The notes beneath the pieces are model-generated. The model saw only the letters and a list, made by a program, of their open reading frames with translations, was not told the DNA's origin and did not search any database. This document shows positions 42,279-50,292 of a DNA stretch of 64,000 nucleotides, piece by piece; positions within the stretch are counted from its first letter, which is position 1; every line of letters begins with the position of its first letter. A program made the translations under genes and the position numbers. This DNA is from DASXRU01 sp034665305. Lineage in GTDB: Bacteria; Acidobacteriota; Blastocatellia; Pyrinomonadales; Pyrinomonadaceae. Location: assembly GCA_034665305.1 (NCBI GenBank), contig JAXDFZ010000010.1, positions 310,001-374,000 of the forward strand. Direction: 5' to 3'.

Positions 42279-43310
42279 CTAGATGATGTTGACACTCCGC
42301 GCGCCAGCAACCACGCACCCAATTCGGTAGCACGGCTCGCCGAGTTGACTGAGATGAGCTTCAATCGCGGGCGCATCGGACGGCGCGCAGACGATGACCA
42401 TACCGACCCCCATATTGAACGCGCGAAACATCTCCGCCTCGGCAATGTTACCCAGTCGTCGCATCACCTCGAACACCGGCAACACCGGCCATGAGCCCCG
42501 TTCGATTTCGACCGCAGCGTCTTCAGGCAGGATCCGCGGAATGTTGTCGGTGAGTCCGCCGCCCGTGATATGGGCCAGACCTTTGATCGCACCTGAATCC
42601 AGCAAGCCTTCCAGATGTCGCAAGTAACTGACATGCGGCTGCAAAAGGCTCGCGCCCACCGTCGTTCCTAATTCGTCGAGATGGGTGTTTGCGTGATGCC
42701 CGGCATTCTCAAAAAAAAGTTTGCGAGCCAGCGAGTAACCGTTGGTGTGCAAACCAACTGAAGGCAGCGCCAACAGCAGATCGCCGGCGATAATCTTCTT
42801 GCCATCGATGATGTGTTCGCGATCGACGACACCGACGATGAAGCCGGCCACGTCATATTCGCCATCGGCATAGAAGCCCGGCATCTCTGCCGTCTCGCCG
42901 CCCAATAACACACAACCATTTTCGCGACAGCCAGTAGCGATGCCTGCGACGATTCCCGCCACGGTTTCGGGGGAGAGTTTTCCGGTCGCGATGTAATCGA
43001 GAAAGAACAGCGGTCGCGCGCCCTGGACCAGGATGTCGTTGGTGCAATGATTGACGAGGTCGCGGCCCACAGTGTTGTGGATGCCGGTGGCAAAAGCAAT
43101 TTTGAGTTTAGTTCCCACCCCGTCCGCCGAAGCCACCAACACAGGTTGGGTCATCTTCGGAAACGCGCCGTCGAACATTCCTCCAAAACTGCCGATCTCG
43201 GAAAGGGTGCGCGCGTTGAAAGTCGTCCGCGCCAGTTCTTTGATCTTGTCGGTGGCGCGGGTAGCGGCGTCGATGTCCACACCGGCATCGCTGTAGGTTA
43301 CTGGTTTCAT
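42279..43310 (-). CDS. purM: phosphoribosylformylglycinamidine cyclo-ligase
   Basis: A 343-residue AIR synthetase of purine biosynthesis, closing the imidazole ring of FGAM with ATP. TYSDAGVDIDAATRATDKIK, GSFGGMFDG, ASADGVGTKLKIA and LLGGETAEMPGFYADGEYDV are standard PurM segments. The HITGGGLTDNIPRILPED region near residue 244 is intact. Its start lies 26 bp from the stop of a ComEC-like gene on the same strand, and purF is two genes upstream, so the row is probably one transcription unit. Confidence 0.96.
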   Translation of the reverse strand: MKPVTYSDAGVDIDAATRATDKIKELARTTFNARTLSEIGSFGGMFDGAFPKMTQPVLVASADGVGTKLKIAFATGIHNTVGRDLVNHCTNDILVQGARPLFFLDYIATGKLSPETVAGIVAGIATGCRENGCVLLGGETAEMPGFYADGEYDVAGFIVGVVDREHIIDGKKIIAGDLLLALPSVGLHTNGYSLARKLFFENAGHHANTHLDELGTTVGASLLQPHVSYLRHLEGLLDSGAIKGLAHITGGGLTDNIPRILPEDAAVEIERGSWPVLPVFEVMRRLGNIAEAEMFRAFNMGVGMVIVCAPSDAPAIEAHLSQLGEPCYRIGCVVAGARSVNII

Positions 43311-43336
43311 GAAGGATGTGCCGCAGGTCGCGTGTC

Positions 43337-44485
43337 TTACTTCTTTTTCTCAGTCTTTGGTTTTGGTGGCGGTCCGAAGTCGCCGTAGGCAATGAAGCCC
43401 GAACGTGACGAGTCATCCTTCTGTGCTTCGCGACCGAGCCACAAATCGGTTGCGGCTTCTTTCGCCGGTTTGATGACATAGACCGGATCGCCCTTGCCGC
43501 GGCTCGTGATCGAGATTTCGCTTTGCAGATCCGTGCGATAGATTTTTGCCCCGGCTGCTTTCAAGCGCTCGAGCACCGACTGTGCCGGATGACCGTAGCG
43601 GTTCCAGGCGCCGTCGGAAATAATTGCCACCGCGGGTTGGACGCGATTGATAAAGTCTTGCGAGGTAGCATACTTCGATCCATGGTGCGCCACTTTCAAA
43701 ACCTTCGCTTTCAAATCCATATCTTTGCCCAGCATGCGCTGCTCAGTTTGTGCTTCCGCGTCCCCCATCAACAGCATCGAGAAGTCGCCATAATCAAGCC
43801 GCAGGACAATTGAGTTAGCGTTGATGTCGTTCCCGCCGGCCTTCATCTTGTCGGCGGTCAAGAACGGATCTGACGGACCCAGTACCGTCATGCGCACGCC
43901 TCCGCCCAGATCGTATTTCTTCAACAGTTCTGCCTTTTCATGTTGCGCGCCACTTTGAGTGATCGCGTCCTTATACTCGTCGAAGAAACTGGTTACCGAC
44001 TTTACCTTTCCCTTCGGTTTCGGCGGCGCGGGTGGCGCCTTCGCGCCTTTGCCTGTTTGCTTTACCGGCGCCGGAGTAGGAACCGGCGTCGAGAGATCGA
44101 CGCCGTTATCGATCACTGTGCCGACCTTGATGCCCTTGAGCACTTCGGCCGCGCCGCCGATATGATCCGGATGGGGATGTGTCGCCACGAAGTAATCGAG
44201 TGTCTGCACGTTGTAGCGTTTCAGCGCATCGAGGATCACTTTCCCTTTGCCGCGATCGCCGGCATCGATAAGTACCGTTTTCCCGCCGGGTGAAATGATC
44301 AAGATCGCGTCGCCTTCGACAGGGCCTACGTCCAGCACGTGCACTTGTAATTCACCGCCGGACGGCGGCGGCAGGCGGGTCTTCCACCAGTTCAAACCAA
44401 ACTTCCAAAACGCGAAACCGCCGCCAATCAATACGACCACCAGCACCGCAATCGCGCACCCACATCCGCGTGTTGTTCGATTCAC
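43337..44485 (-). CDS. ComEC/Rec2-type MBL-fold metallohydrolase, membrane-anchored
   Basis: A 382-residue protein. An N-terminal transmembrane helix (IAVLVVVLIGGGFAFWKFG) is followed by a metallo-beta-lactamase domain resembling the extracytoplasmic part of ComEC: VHVLDVGPVEGDAILIISPG, TVLIDAGDRGKGK, ATHPHPDHIGGA and LRLDYGDFSMLLMGDAEAQTE. A Pro/Lys/Ala-rich insert (around 150-165) interrupts the domain. ComEC-like hydrolases of this size may be nucleases acting outside the membrane; no competence genes are nearby. It lies between a secreted hypothetical and purM. Confidence 0.88.
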   Translation of the reverse strand: MNRTTRGCGCAIAVLVVVLIGGGFAFWKFGLNWWKTRLPPPSGGELQVHVLDVGPVEGDAILIISPGGKTVLIDAGDRGKGKVILDALKRYNVQTLDYFVATHPHPDHIGGAAEVLKGIKVGTVIDNGVDLSTPVPTPAPVKQTGKGAKAPPAPPKPKGKVKSVTSFFDEYKDAITQSGAQHEKAELLKKYDLGGGVRMTVLGPSDPFLTADKMKAGGNDINANSIVLRLDYGDFSMLLMGDAEAQTEQRMLGKDMDLKAKVLKVAHHGSKYATSQDFINRVQPAVAIISDGAWNRYGHPAQSVLERLKAAGAKIYRTDLQSEISITSRGKGDPVYVIKPAKEAATDLWLGREAQKDDSSRSGFIAYGDFGPPPKPKTEKKK

Positions 44486-44501
44486 TCAATCCTCATTTTT
44501 C

Positions 44502-44566
44502 GTAACGCAAATTGTCAGTTTGCGATCTCTGGCAACCGACCGCCGCAAACTAACAGTTTGCGTTAC
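44502..44566. repeat. GTAACGCAAAC-family inverted repeat, copy 1
   Basis: GTAACGCAAATTGTCAGTTT then GCG (44502-44524) is mirrored by CGCAAACTAACAGTTTGCGT then TAC (44544-44566). Copies or halves lie at 47863-47885 and 55581-55649. Confidence 0.75.
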
Positions 44567-44581
44567 ACCGCAACAACCGAA

Positions 44582-45136
44582 CTAATAGATGACCCTGACT
44601 GCGGCTGAAGGGGGATCGAACTGGTTAACTACCTTGCGCACCTTTGGCGTGAGGTACTCATCCCTGAAGGCAAATGCTTCGATAAACTCTCGGGCATTCA
44701 TGAGGCGCCAGATTGATTCGCGTCCGAAGACTTGTTCCGGAGCCAGCACCACGCGGTCACGACTTTTGATTGAAAGCTTCGTTGGAACTTTCAGGGAAAA
44801 CTCTTTACCTGAATAACTGTCAAGATGCATTCCGGCAGGCCAGCTGACTGATGCGCGCACTTTGTTTTCGTAGTCCACGACCAGTAGCAGAAACGTTATG
44901 CCCAGAATCTGATCGCCGGAACTGTTATCTGCGGCACACTTCAGGACGTATCCCTTCTCAGTCTTTTCGAGCGTGGCCAAACTGATGCTTACCGGCAAGT
45001 CCGGCACTTGCAAATACTCGACTGGAATTGGTCGCGCGGCGGCCGCCTGGGGTTGCGCCTGAACACTTCGACCATTCAAAAGCATCAAAACGAGTGATGC
45101 CGTGACCAGGGCCGGGACTGTTTGGCGTCGCGTCAT
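44582..45136 (-). CDS. secreted hypothetical protein
   Basis: A 184-residue protein with a clear signal peptide (TRRQTVPALVTASLVLMLL, cleavage near VQAQ). The mature part is mostly beta: VSISLATLEKTEKGYVLKCA, NSSGDQILGITFLLLVVDYE, then a polar C-terminus. I do not recognise the family. It starts five bases after the purF stop and is followed by the ComEC-like gene, so it is probably co-transcribed with purine genes, though no purine role is evident. Confidence 0.8.
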   Translation of the reverse strand: MTRRQTVPALVTASLVLMLLNGRSVQAQPQAAAARPIPVEYLQVPDLPVSISLATLEKTEKGYVLKCAADNSSGDQILGITFLLLVVDYENKVRASVSWPAGMHLDSYSGKEFSLKVPTKLSIKSRDRVVLAPEQVFGRESIWRLMNAREFIEAFAFRDEYLTPKVRKVVNQFDPPSAAVRVIY

Positions 45137-45141
45137 TTGCG

Positions 45142-46566
45142 TTAGCCTTCGGACTGTACACTTGCCATTTCGCGCGCATGCATTGTCTCAGCCTCGCGGG
45201 TAATTCGCGTCGGATACTTTTCGTTCCAGCAGGCGACGCAGGCCGAGCCGTCCGTGAAATCAGTTGCCTGCAACATTCCTTCGAGCGAAAGATAGCCGAG
45301 CGAGTCGGCGCCGATAAATTTTCGGATCTCTTCCACAGACATTTGCGCCGCGATCAGATCGGCTTTGTTCGGAGTGTCCACGCCGTAATAGCAGGGACTG
45401 ATCGTGGGCGGACAGGAGATGCGCATGTGAATCTCAGCGGCGCCGGCTTCGCGAATCATCTGCACGATTTTTTTAGACGTAGTGCCGCGGACGATTGAAT
45501 CGTCAATCAGGATCAAACGCTTTCCTTCGATCAGGTGGCGCACCGGGTTCAGCTTAATGCGCACGCCAAAAGAACGGATGGACTGTTTCGGCTCAATAAA
45601 AGTGCGGCCGATGTAGTGATTGCGGACCAGCCCCTGGCGATAAGTGATGCCGCTCTCTGCCGAATAGCCAATGGCGGCGGCGACGCCCGAATCCGGCACG
45701 GGAACTACCATGTCTGCATCCGCTGGATGTTCGATGGCCAAACGCCGGCCCATTTTATGTCGTGTCTCATTCACCGAGCGGCCGTATATCAAAGAGTCGG
45801 GGCGCGCGAAGTAAACGTGCTCAAAGACGCACATCGAATGTTTTTCTTCGCGCAAAGGATGTGCAGAGTGCAGGCCGGTTTCGTCGATGACGATCATTTC
45901 CCCCGGCTCGACATCGCGAACGTAGCGCGCGTCGATTAAATCGAAGGCGCAGGTTTCCGACGCGATCACCCACGATTCTCCCAGGCGCCCCAGCGCGAGG
46001 GGACGAAACCCTTTCGGATCGCGGATGGCGATTAACGCGGTAGGAGTCAGGAACAGCATCGAAAAAGCTCCCTCGGTTTCGCGCAGCACTTCCGGGATCG
46101 CTTCGGTCACAGATAAGGACGAGCGGGCCACACCATGCAAAACAACTTCGGTATCGGAAGTGGATGAGAAAATTGCCCCGACGCGTTCCAACCGTTTCCG
46201 CTCTTCATTAGCGAAAGGCAGATTACCGTTATGACAAACGGCGATTTGTCCGTGCTGACAAGTCACCAGAAAGGGTTGCGCTTCGCGCAGCGAAACTTCG
46301 CCGGCGGTGGAATAACGCACGTGGCCGATTGCCGTGTCGCCTTTTAATCGATCCAATCGCGTCTGATCGAAGACATCGGAGACCAGGCCCATGGCCCGTT
46401 CGGAACGCAATTCCGCGCCGTCCGACGCAACGATGCCGCACGACTCCTGGCCGCGATGTTGCAGCGCATACAAACCGAGATAGGTCAGGCGCGCCGCTTC
46501 GTTGTGGCCATAGATTCCGAACACGCCACACTCGTCGCGAAATTTATCTGATAGGGATTCTTTCAA
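45142..46566 (-). CDS. purF: amidophosphoribosyltransferase
   Basis: A 474-residue first committed enzyme of purine synthesis, making phosphoribosylamine from PRPP and glutamine. The N-terminal nucleophile is Cys13 in DECGVFGIYGHNEAARL, exposed after removal of a short propeptide. The PRPP-binding region is LILIDDSIVRGTTSKKIV. Cysteines in CPPTISPCYYGVD and CVACWNEKY match the Bacillus-type enzyme with a [4Fe-4S] cluster. It begins the minus-strand row that leads to purM. Confidence 0.97.
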   Translation of the reverse strand: MKESLSDKFRDECGVFGIYGHNEAARLTYLGLYALQHRGQESCGIVASDGAELRSERAMGLVSDVFDQTRLDRLKGDTAIGHVRYSTAGEVSLREAQPFLVTCQHGQIAVCHNGNLPFANEERKRLERVGAIFSSTSDTEVVLHGVARSSLSVTEAIPEVLRETEGAFSMLFLTPTALIAIRDPKGFRPLALGRLGESWVIASETCAFDLIDARYVRDVEPGEMIVIDETGLHSAHPLREEKHSMCVFEHVYFARPDSLIYGRSVNETRHKMGRRLAIEHPADADMVVPVPDSGVAAAIGYSAESGITYRQGLVRNHYIGRTFIEPKQSIRSFGVRIKLNPVRHLIEGKRLILIDDSIVRGTTSKKIVQMIREAGAAEIHMRISCPPTISPCYYGVDTPNKADLIAAQMSVEEIRKFIGADSLGYLSLEGMLQATDFTDGSACVACWNEKYPTRITREAETMHAREMASVQSEG

Positions 46567-46940
46567 CCTTGATCCTTTTCTCGTGCTGGCGCGTAAACGT
46601 TCTGTGTTCTCTAATGAAGGTTGAGATTATCGCGCATCGCCCAAGCTTTCAACTAACAGCGAGGCCAGCCGCTGCGGCTTCGTGCTGAATCGCAACGATA
46701 CGACCCCCCGCTACCGCGTGGCGGTACTGACCTCATCCCTCGGTCGTGTATCGGTCCCGATGAAGTCAGTACCACCACGCGGTAGCGGGTGGGTCGCTCG
46801 TTCATACGATACGTCAATCAAAGTGCGGCAGCGTAACCGCTAGCCTGCGGTTTGTGGCCAGCGCTAGAGCGGAGCATTAGCGCCCGTTACAAAAAGCATT
46901 ACGTTCGGTATTATGCAAAACCGGAAAGGACCAAGCACTG
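46567..46940. other. 374-bp divergent gap with hairpin elements
   Basis: It separates purF (minus) from the cytochrome gene (plus). It contains the inverted repeat at 46701-46796 and a second imperfect stem (GTAACCGCTAG ... GCGCCCGTTAC, about 46833-46890). No PurR-type box or purine riboswitch was recognised. Confidence 0.6.
46701..46796. repeat. CGCTACCGCGTGGCGGTACTGAC inverted repeat
   Basis: CGACCCCCCGCTACCGCGTG then GCGGTACTGAC (46701-46731) is mirrored by GTCAGTACCACCACGCGGTA then GCGGGTGGGTCG (46765-46796). A short relative, CCCGCTACCGCAGGCGGTTC, lies at about 33594. Confidence 0.8.
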
Positions 46941-47315
46941 ATGAGATTAACACTGACGTTCGGCGCCGTTGTCCTGGCGCTCTTCACCGGCCTGTTTAGT
47001 GCCCTGCCGGGCTCGCAGGCAAGGATTGGCAGAGTTGAATTCGCAGAACCCGCGGTTGCCCCGGATTCACGATCGTTGTATGCGCGTCATTGTGCGAGCT
47101 GTCATGGCGGTGACGGACGTTCGCGGACTGCCAAGGGAAGGCAGACGCATGCGCGAAATCTCGCCGACGCCGGTTGGCAGAATGACGTTAGCGATGAACG
47201 CATTTTCAACTCTATTAACAATGGCCGCGGCGCGAAAATGCCGAAGTTCGAACATAAGCTTTCGGAAAGTCAGATCGATCAACTCGTCACTTACGTAAGA
47301 CAGTTGAAGCGGTAG
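46941..47315 (+). CDS. class I c-type cytochrome, exported
   Basis: A 124-residue protein with an N-terminal signal peptide (LTLTFGAVVLALFTGLFSAL). The haem-binding motif is CASCH (Cys51, Cys54, His55), and GAKMPKFEH offers Met100 as the distal ligand. It is a small periplasmic electron carrier similar to cytochrome c6/c555-like single-domain proteins. A membrane-anchored hypothetical follows after 12 bp, suggesting an operon. The electron partner is unknown. Confidence 0.9.
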   Translation: MRLTLTFGAVVLALFTGLFSALPGSQARIGRVEFAEPAVAPDSRSLYARHCASCHGGDGRSRTAKGRQTHARNLADAGWQNDVSDERIFNSINNGRGAKMPKFEHKLSESQIDQLVTYVRQLKR

Positions 47316-47327
47316 TTTTGGAATCGC

Positions 47328-47831
47328 GTGAAACCACGTAGCCCTCTAATCGATGGATTGATCATTGTGTTGCGTGCGGCGTTGCCCGTGGCGCTGTTGC
47401 TGGCGGGCTGGAGCGTCTATCGCCAGTTGCCCGCGCCGGAACAGACAGGCAACCCGCAATCTTCGTTGGAGACCAGCCTGCAAATCGTTTTGCGGCAACC
47501 GTCGAATTACAACGGGCCATTGGATGTCGCGGTTGAGCTTTATCCCATCGACGTCTCCGCGGCGCAGCGGGAATATCTTTCCAAGCCTCACGCGGGCACA
47601 ACCTTCGCCGAGTTTTTGAAAGGACGCATGAGTGGACGGGCCGCGATCAAAGGCCGCCTCGATAAGCAAGGCCAGGCAATTATGAATATTGGCGAAGGCG
47701 ATTGGTGGATAGTTGCCCAGTTGTCCGGTGACAATGAAATCGAGTGGCGCCTGCCCGTTAAAGTTGCGGGCCGCAAACAAAGCGTTGAGTTGACCGCGGA
47801 CAACGCCTACGGCCGCAGTAAAGTTTTTTAA
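47328..47831 (+). CDS. membrane-anchored hypothetical protein
   Basis: A 167-residue protein starting with GTG. One N-terminal hydrophobic helix (DGLIIVLRAALPVALLLAGW) is followed by a soluble, probably beta-rich domain with NYNGPLDVAVELYPIDVSAA, GRAAIKGRLDKQGQAIMNI and DWWIVAQL. I do not recognise a family. It lies 12 bp after the cytochrome gene and is likely co-expressed with it. Confidence 0.75.
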   Translation: MKPRSPLIDGLIIVLRAALPVALLLAGWSVYRQLPAPEQTGNPQSSLETSLQIVLRQPSNYNGPLDVAVELYPIDVSAAQREYLSKPHAGTTFAEFLKGRMSGRAAIKGRLDKQGQAIMNIGEGDWWIVAQLSGDNEIEWRLPVKVAGRKQSVELTADNAYGRSKVF

Positions 47832-47862
47832 GTCGCAGTGGCACTCCACTTCTTGGAGTTGT

Positions 47863-47885
47863 CGCAAACTCACAGGTTGCGTTAC
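47863..47885. repeat. GTAACGCAAAC-family half copy
   Basis: CGCAAACTCACAGGTTGCGT then TAC is a single arm-hairpin of the family seen in full at 44502-44566 and 55581-55649. Confidence 0.55.
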
Positions 47886-47917
47886 AGCTGGTGGACTAGT
47901 TTCTGAGCGCACTACTA

Positions 47918-48868
47918 ATGAAGGCCTTAAGAGTAGAGAATCAGAACGTTGCCGTGCGTGACGTTGAAAAACCGTGGCGCGATGGCGAAGCTCTGGTCCG
48001 TGTGACGCTGTCGGGAATCTGCAATACTGATCTTGAAATAGGTCGCGGCTATGCAGGATTTCAGGGCACGCTGGGACATGAATTTGTCGGCGTGGTTGAG
48101 AACGCGGCGGGAATTCAAACGGGACAACGCGTGGTCGGTGAAATCAACGCAGGTTGCGGATCCTGCGATCTCTGTCTCAGTGGCGATGCACGTCACTGCG
48201 CCGATCGCACCGTGCTCGGGATCGTGGGACGGGATGGCGCGCATGCTGAGTTTCTGAAACTTCCGGAAGGTAACCTGCTGCCAGTGCCGGCGGATGTCTC
48301 CGACGAGCGCGCTGTATTCACTGAACCGCTGGCCGCTGCATGCGGCATACTTGAACGCGCCTCGATAACATCCGGTACGAAGGTCGCGGTCATCGGAGAT
48401 GGCAAGTTGGGTTTGCTCTGCACCCAGGTCGTAGCCCTCGCCGGCGCCCAGGTTTTGTTGGTAGGCCGGCATCAGGAGAAGTTGGCAATAGCTTCACGTC
48501 GCGGCATAGAAACCGCGTTAGTGGCTGAAGTGGCTAAACTCAAACGGGAGTTTGATGTCGTGGTGGAGGCCTCAGGCTCGGCCGCCGGCTTTGCCCTGGC
48601 ACTCGATCTTTTGCATCCCCGCGGCACGCTGGTGTTGAAGTCTACGTTTCATGGTGCCGCGGAAATCGATGCGGCCCGCATAGTCGTCGACGAGATCAGC
48701 GTCATTGGATCGCGCTGCGGCCGGTTCGCTCCCGCGCTTGATTTGTTGCAACGAAATGCAGTGGATGTGGAAAGTTTGATCAGCGAAGAGTATCCGCTTG
48801 CCGACGGCCTGCAGGCGATGAAGCGAGCCGGTGAACCCGGTGTAATGAAAGTTCTACTACGACCGTGA
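47918..48868 (+). CDS. zinc-dependent alcohol dehydrogenase family protein (MDR)
   Basis: A 316-residue medium-chain dehydrogenase. ICNTDLEIGRGYAGFQGTLG then HEFVGVVE holds the catalytic zinc ligands. CGSCDLCLSGDARHC keeps all four structural-zinc cysteines. The Rossmann loop is VIGDGKLGLL. It is about 25-30 residues shorter than typical relatives, mainly in the coenzyme-domain C-terminus. The substrate is unknown; sorbitol- or threonine-dehydrogenase-like activity is possible. No operon partner is evident. Confidence 0.9.
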   Translation: MKALRVENQNVAVRDVEKPWRDGEALVRVTLSGICNTDLEIGRGYAGFQGTLGHEFVGVVENAAGIQTGQRVVGEINAGCGSCDLCLSGDARHCADRTVLGIVGRDGAHAEFLKLPEGNLLPVPADVSDERAVFTEPLAAACGILERASITSGTKVAVIGDGKLGLLCTQVVALAGAQVLLVGRHQEKLAIASRRGIETALVAEVAKLKREFDVVVEASGSAAGFALALDLLHPRGTLVLKSTFHGAAEIDAARIVVDEISVIGSRCGRFAPALDLLQRNAVDVESLISEEYPLADGLQAMKRAGEPGVMKVLLRP

Positions 48869-49004
48869 GGATCAGGAGGCAGTCAGCAGGAGCAGTCGGC
48901 AGGAGCGTAAACCAAACGCCATGCCGTTTTTGCTGCTTACTTCTTACTGCTCCTGCCATCTGCTCCTGCCTCCTGCCGACTGGTTACCGCTGACTGCCGA
49001 CTGA
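48869..49004. repeat. GGAGGCAGTC / CTCCTGCC word-repeat inverted element
   Basis: Words AGGAGGCAGTCAGCAGGAGC then AGTCGGCAGGAGC are mirrored by GCTCCTGCCATCTGCTCCTG and CCTCCTGCCGACTGGTTACC then GCTGACTGCCGACTGA. It fills the entire gap between the alcohol dehydrogenase and EamA genes. Confidence 0.8.
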
Positions 49005-49010
49005 TCCACC

Positions 49011-50006
49011 GTGCGACTGAAATCCAACCTTGCTGCGGATGCCGCCCTCGTCCTCACGACGCTGATCTGGGGTTCGACTTTTGTAGTGGCCAAAGACCTG
49101 CTGGCGCACTGGCCGCCATTGGCTTACATCACTGTCCGCTTTGGCCTCGCCGCGCTGATACTCATCGCGGTATTTCCCAAACAACTATTCGCGGCGCGCC
49201 GCGCCGAATGGCAGGCGGGGGCGACGCTCGGCTTGCTGATGGGCACGGGTTTCGCAATCCAGGCGTTCGGCCAGGTTTACACCACGCCGGCAAAGTCGGC
49301 TTTCATGACCAGCCTGACAACGCCCCTGGTGCCGTTCGTCGCTTTGGTAATGCTTCGCGTTCGGCCCAATCTGGAAAACCTGATCGGAGTGACGCTCGCG
49401 TCGCTTGGTGGAATATTGATCCTGGCGCCGCGCGGCGCGATCGCAGCAAACGAAGGGGACTGGTTAACGCTGATAGCCACTTTCTTCTTTGCGGCTCACA
49501 TAACTTTCCTGAGCGTCTACGCGCGCCGGATAGATGCGCGACAGTTGACGGTGCTGCAGATTTCAGTGGCCGCCGCCATGTTTGTGATCGCGTCGGCGAT
49601 ATTGCGCGTCTCCGCGTCGTTGTTTTCCTTCAGCTCGCTTCCGGCTCTCATGAAGGTCGAAGGCGGTTGGCCGGTTTGGTCAGCGACGGTGGCCTGGCAG
49701 TTAATTTACCTGGCCCTCGTGGCTACGGTGATCACGTTTCTGTTGTGGACCTGGGGACAGTCGCGCATGTCGGCGACGCATGCGGCAATCATCTTCAGTC
49801 TCGAACCGATTTTTGCCACCGCGTTTGCCGTGGCGTGGTGGGGCGCGGCGCAGTGGCTGGGCGGCTGGTCCACCGTAGGCGCAATCGCGGTGATCGCCGG
49901 CGTCGTGGTTTCGGAACTGCGCCTCAGCGGCCGGGGCAGCAAGGCGGATGCGGCTGTACTCGTCGACGATGCGGACATTAGTTTGGACGAAACTTCAACA
50001 GATTGA
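49011..50006 (+). CDS. EamA/DMT-family transporter
   Basis: A 331-residue membrane protein with ten hydrophobic helices in two EamA repeats. Each repeat begins with a LTTLIWGSTFVVAKDLL-like or LATFFFAAHITFLSVYARR-like segment. IIFSLEPIFATAFAVAWW near residue 260 is the second repeat's conserved helix. The GTG start at 49011 lies just past a repeat element. Members export amino acids, metabolites or drugs; the substrate is not apparent. A polar 30-residue tail follows the last helix. Confidence 0.92.
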   Translation: MRLKSNLAADAALVLTTLIWGSTFVVAKDLLAHWPPLAYITVRFGLAALILIAVFPKQLFAARRAEWQAGATLGLLMGTGFAIQAFGQVYTTPAKSAFMTSLTTPLVPFVALVMLRVRPNLENLIGVTLASLGGILILAPRGAIAANEGDWLTLIATFFFAAHITFLSVYARRIDARQLTVLQISVAAAMFVIASAILRVSASLFSFSSLPALMKVEGGWPVWSATVAWQLIYLALVATVITFLLWTWGQSRMSATHAAIIFSLEPIFATAFAVAWWGAAQWLGGWSTVGAIAVIAGVVVSELRLSGRGSKADAAVLVDDADISLDETSTD

Positions 50007-50028
50007 GTCAAACTTTGGATGAGTTTGC

Positions 50029-50134
50029 GAATCTCATTAGCGCCGCACTTCAGTGCGGTGATCGAGATAGGCCATATTTAAAGTGAATTTATCGCCCTGC
50101 ACCACCTGACTGAAGTCAGGTGCTAATGAGATTC
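50029..50134. repeat. GAATCTCATTAG-family repeat, copy 2 (complete)
   Basis: GAATCTCATTAGCGCC at the left end is the inverse of GGTGCTAATGAGATTC at the right end, so the unit has terminal inverted repeats. Inner hairpins are CCGCACTTCAGTGCGG and CTGACTGAAGTCAG. This is the most complete of three copies and suggests a non-autonomous mobile element. Confidence 0.8.
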
Positions 50135-50164
50135 CAATTGGCATAGCGCCAAACCAGGCATTCT

Positions 50165-50193
50165 TTGCCGCCCGCAACTTGTTTAGTTATACT
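50165..50193 (+). promoter_or_regulatory. candidate sigma-70-type promoter for the DegP-like gene
   Basis: TTGCCG (50165-50170) and TATACT (50188-50193) are separated by 17 bp, close to the consensus spacing. They lie about 100 bp upstream of the protease ATG. The match is by eye only. Confidence 0.4.
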
Positions 50194-50292
50194 TGACGCC
50201 TTCTGTATTAAGCGCGTTCGGAGGCCACGTAACCCGGGAGTGGCCCGCGACGTATTAGGAAGAGAAGTTTTTCGAAAGAAAGCGGTGGCTCA

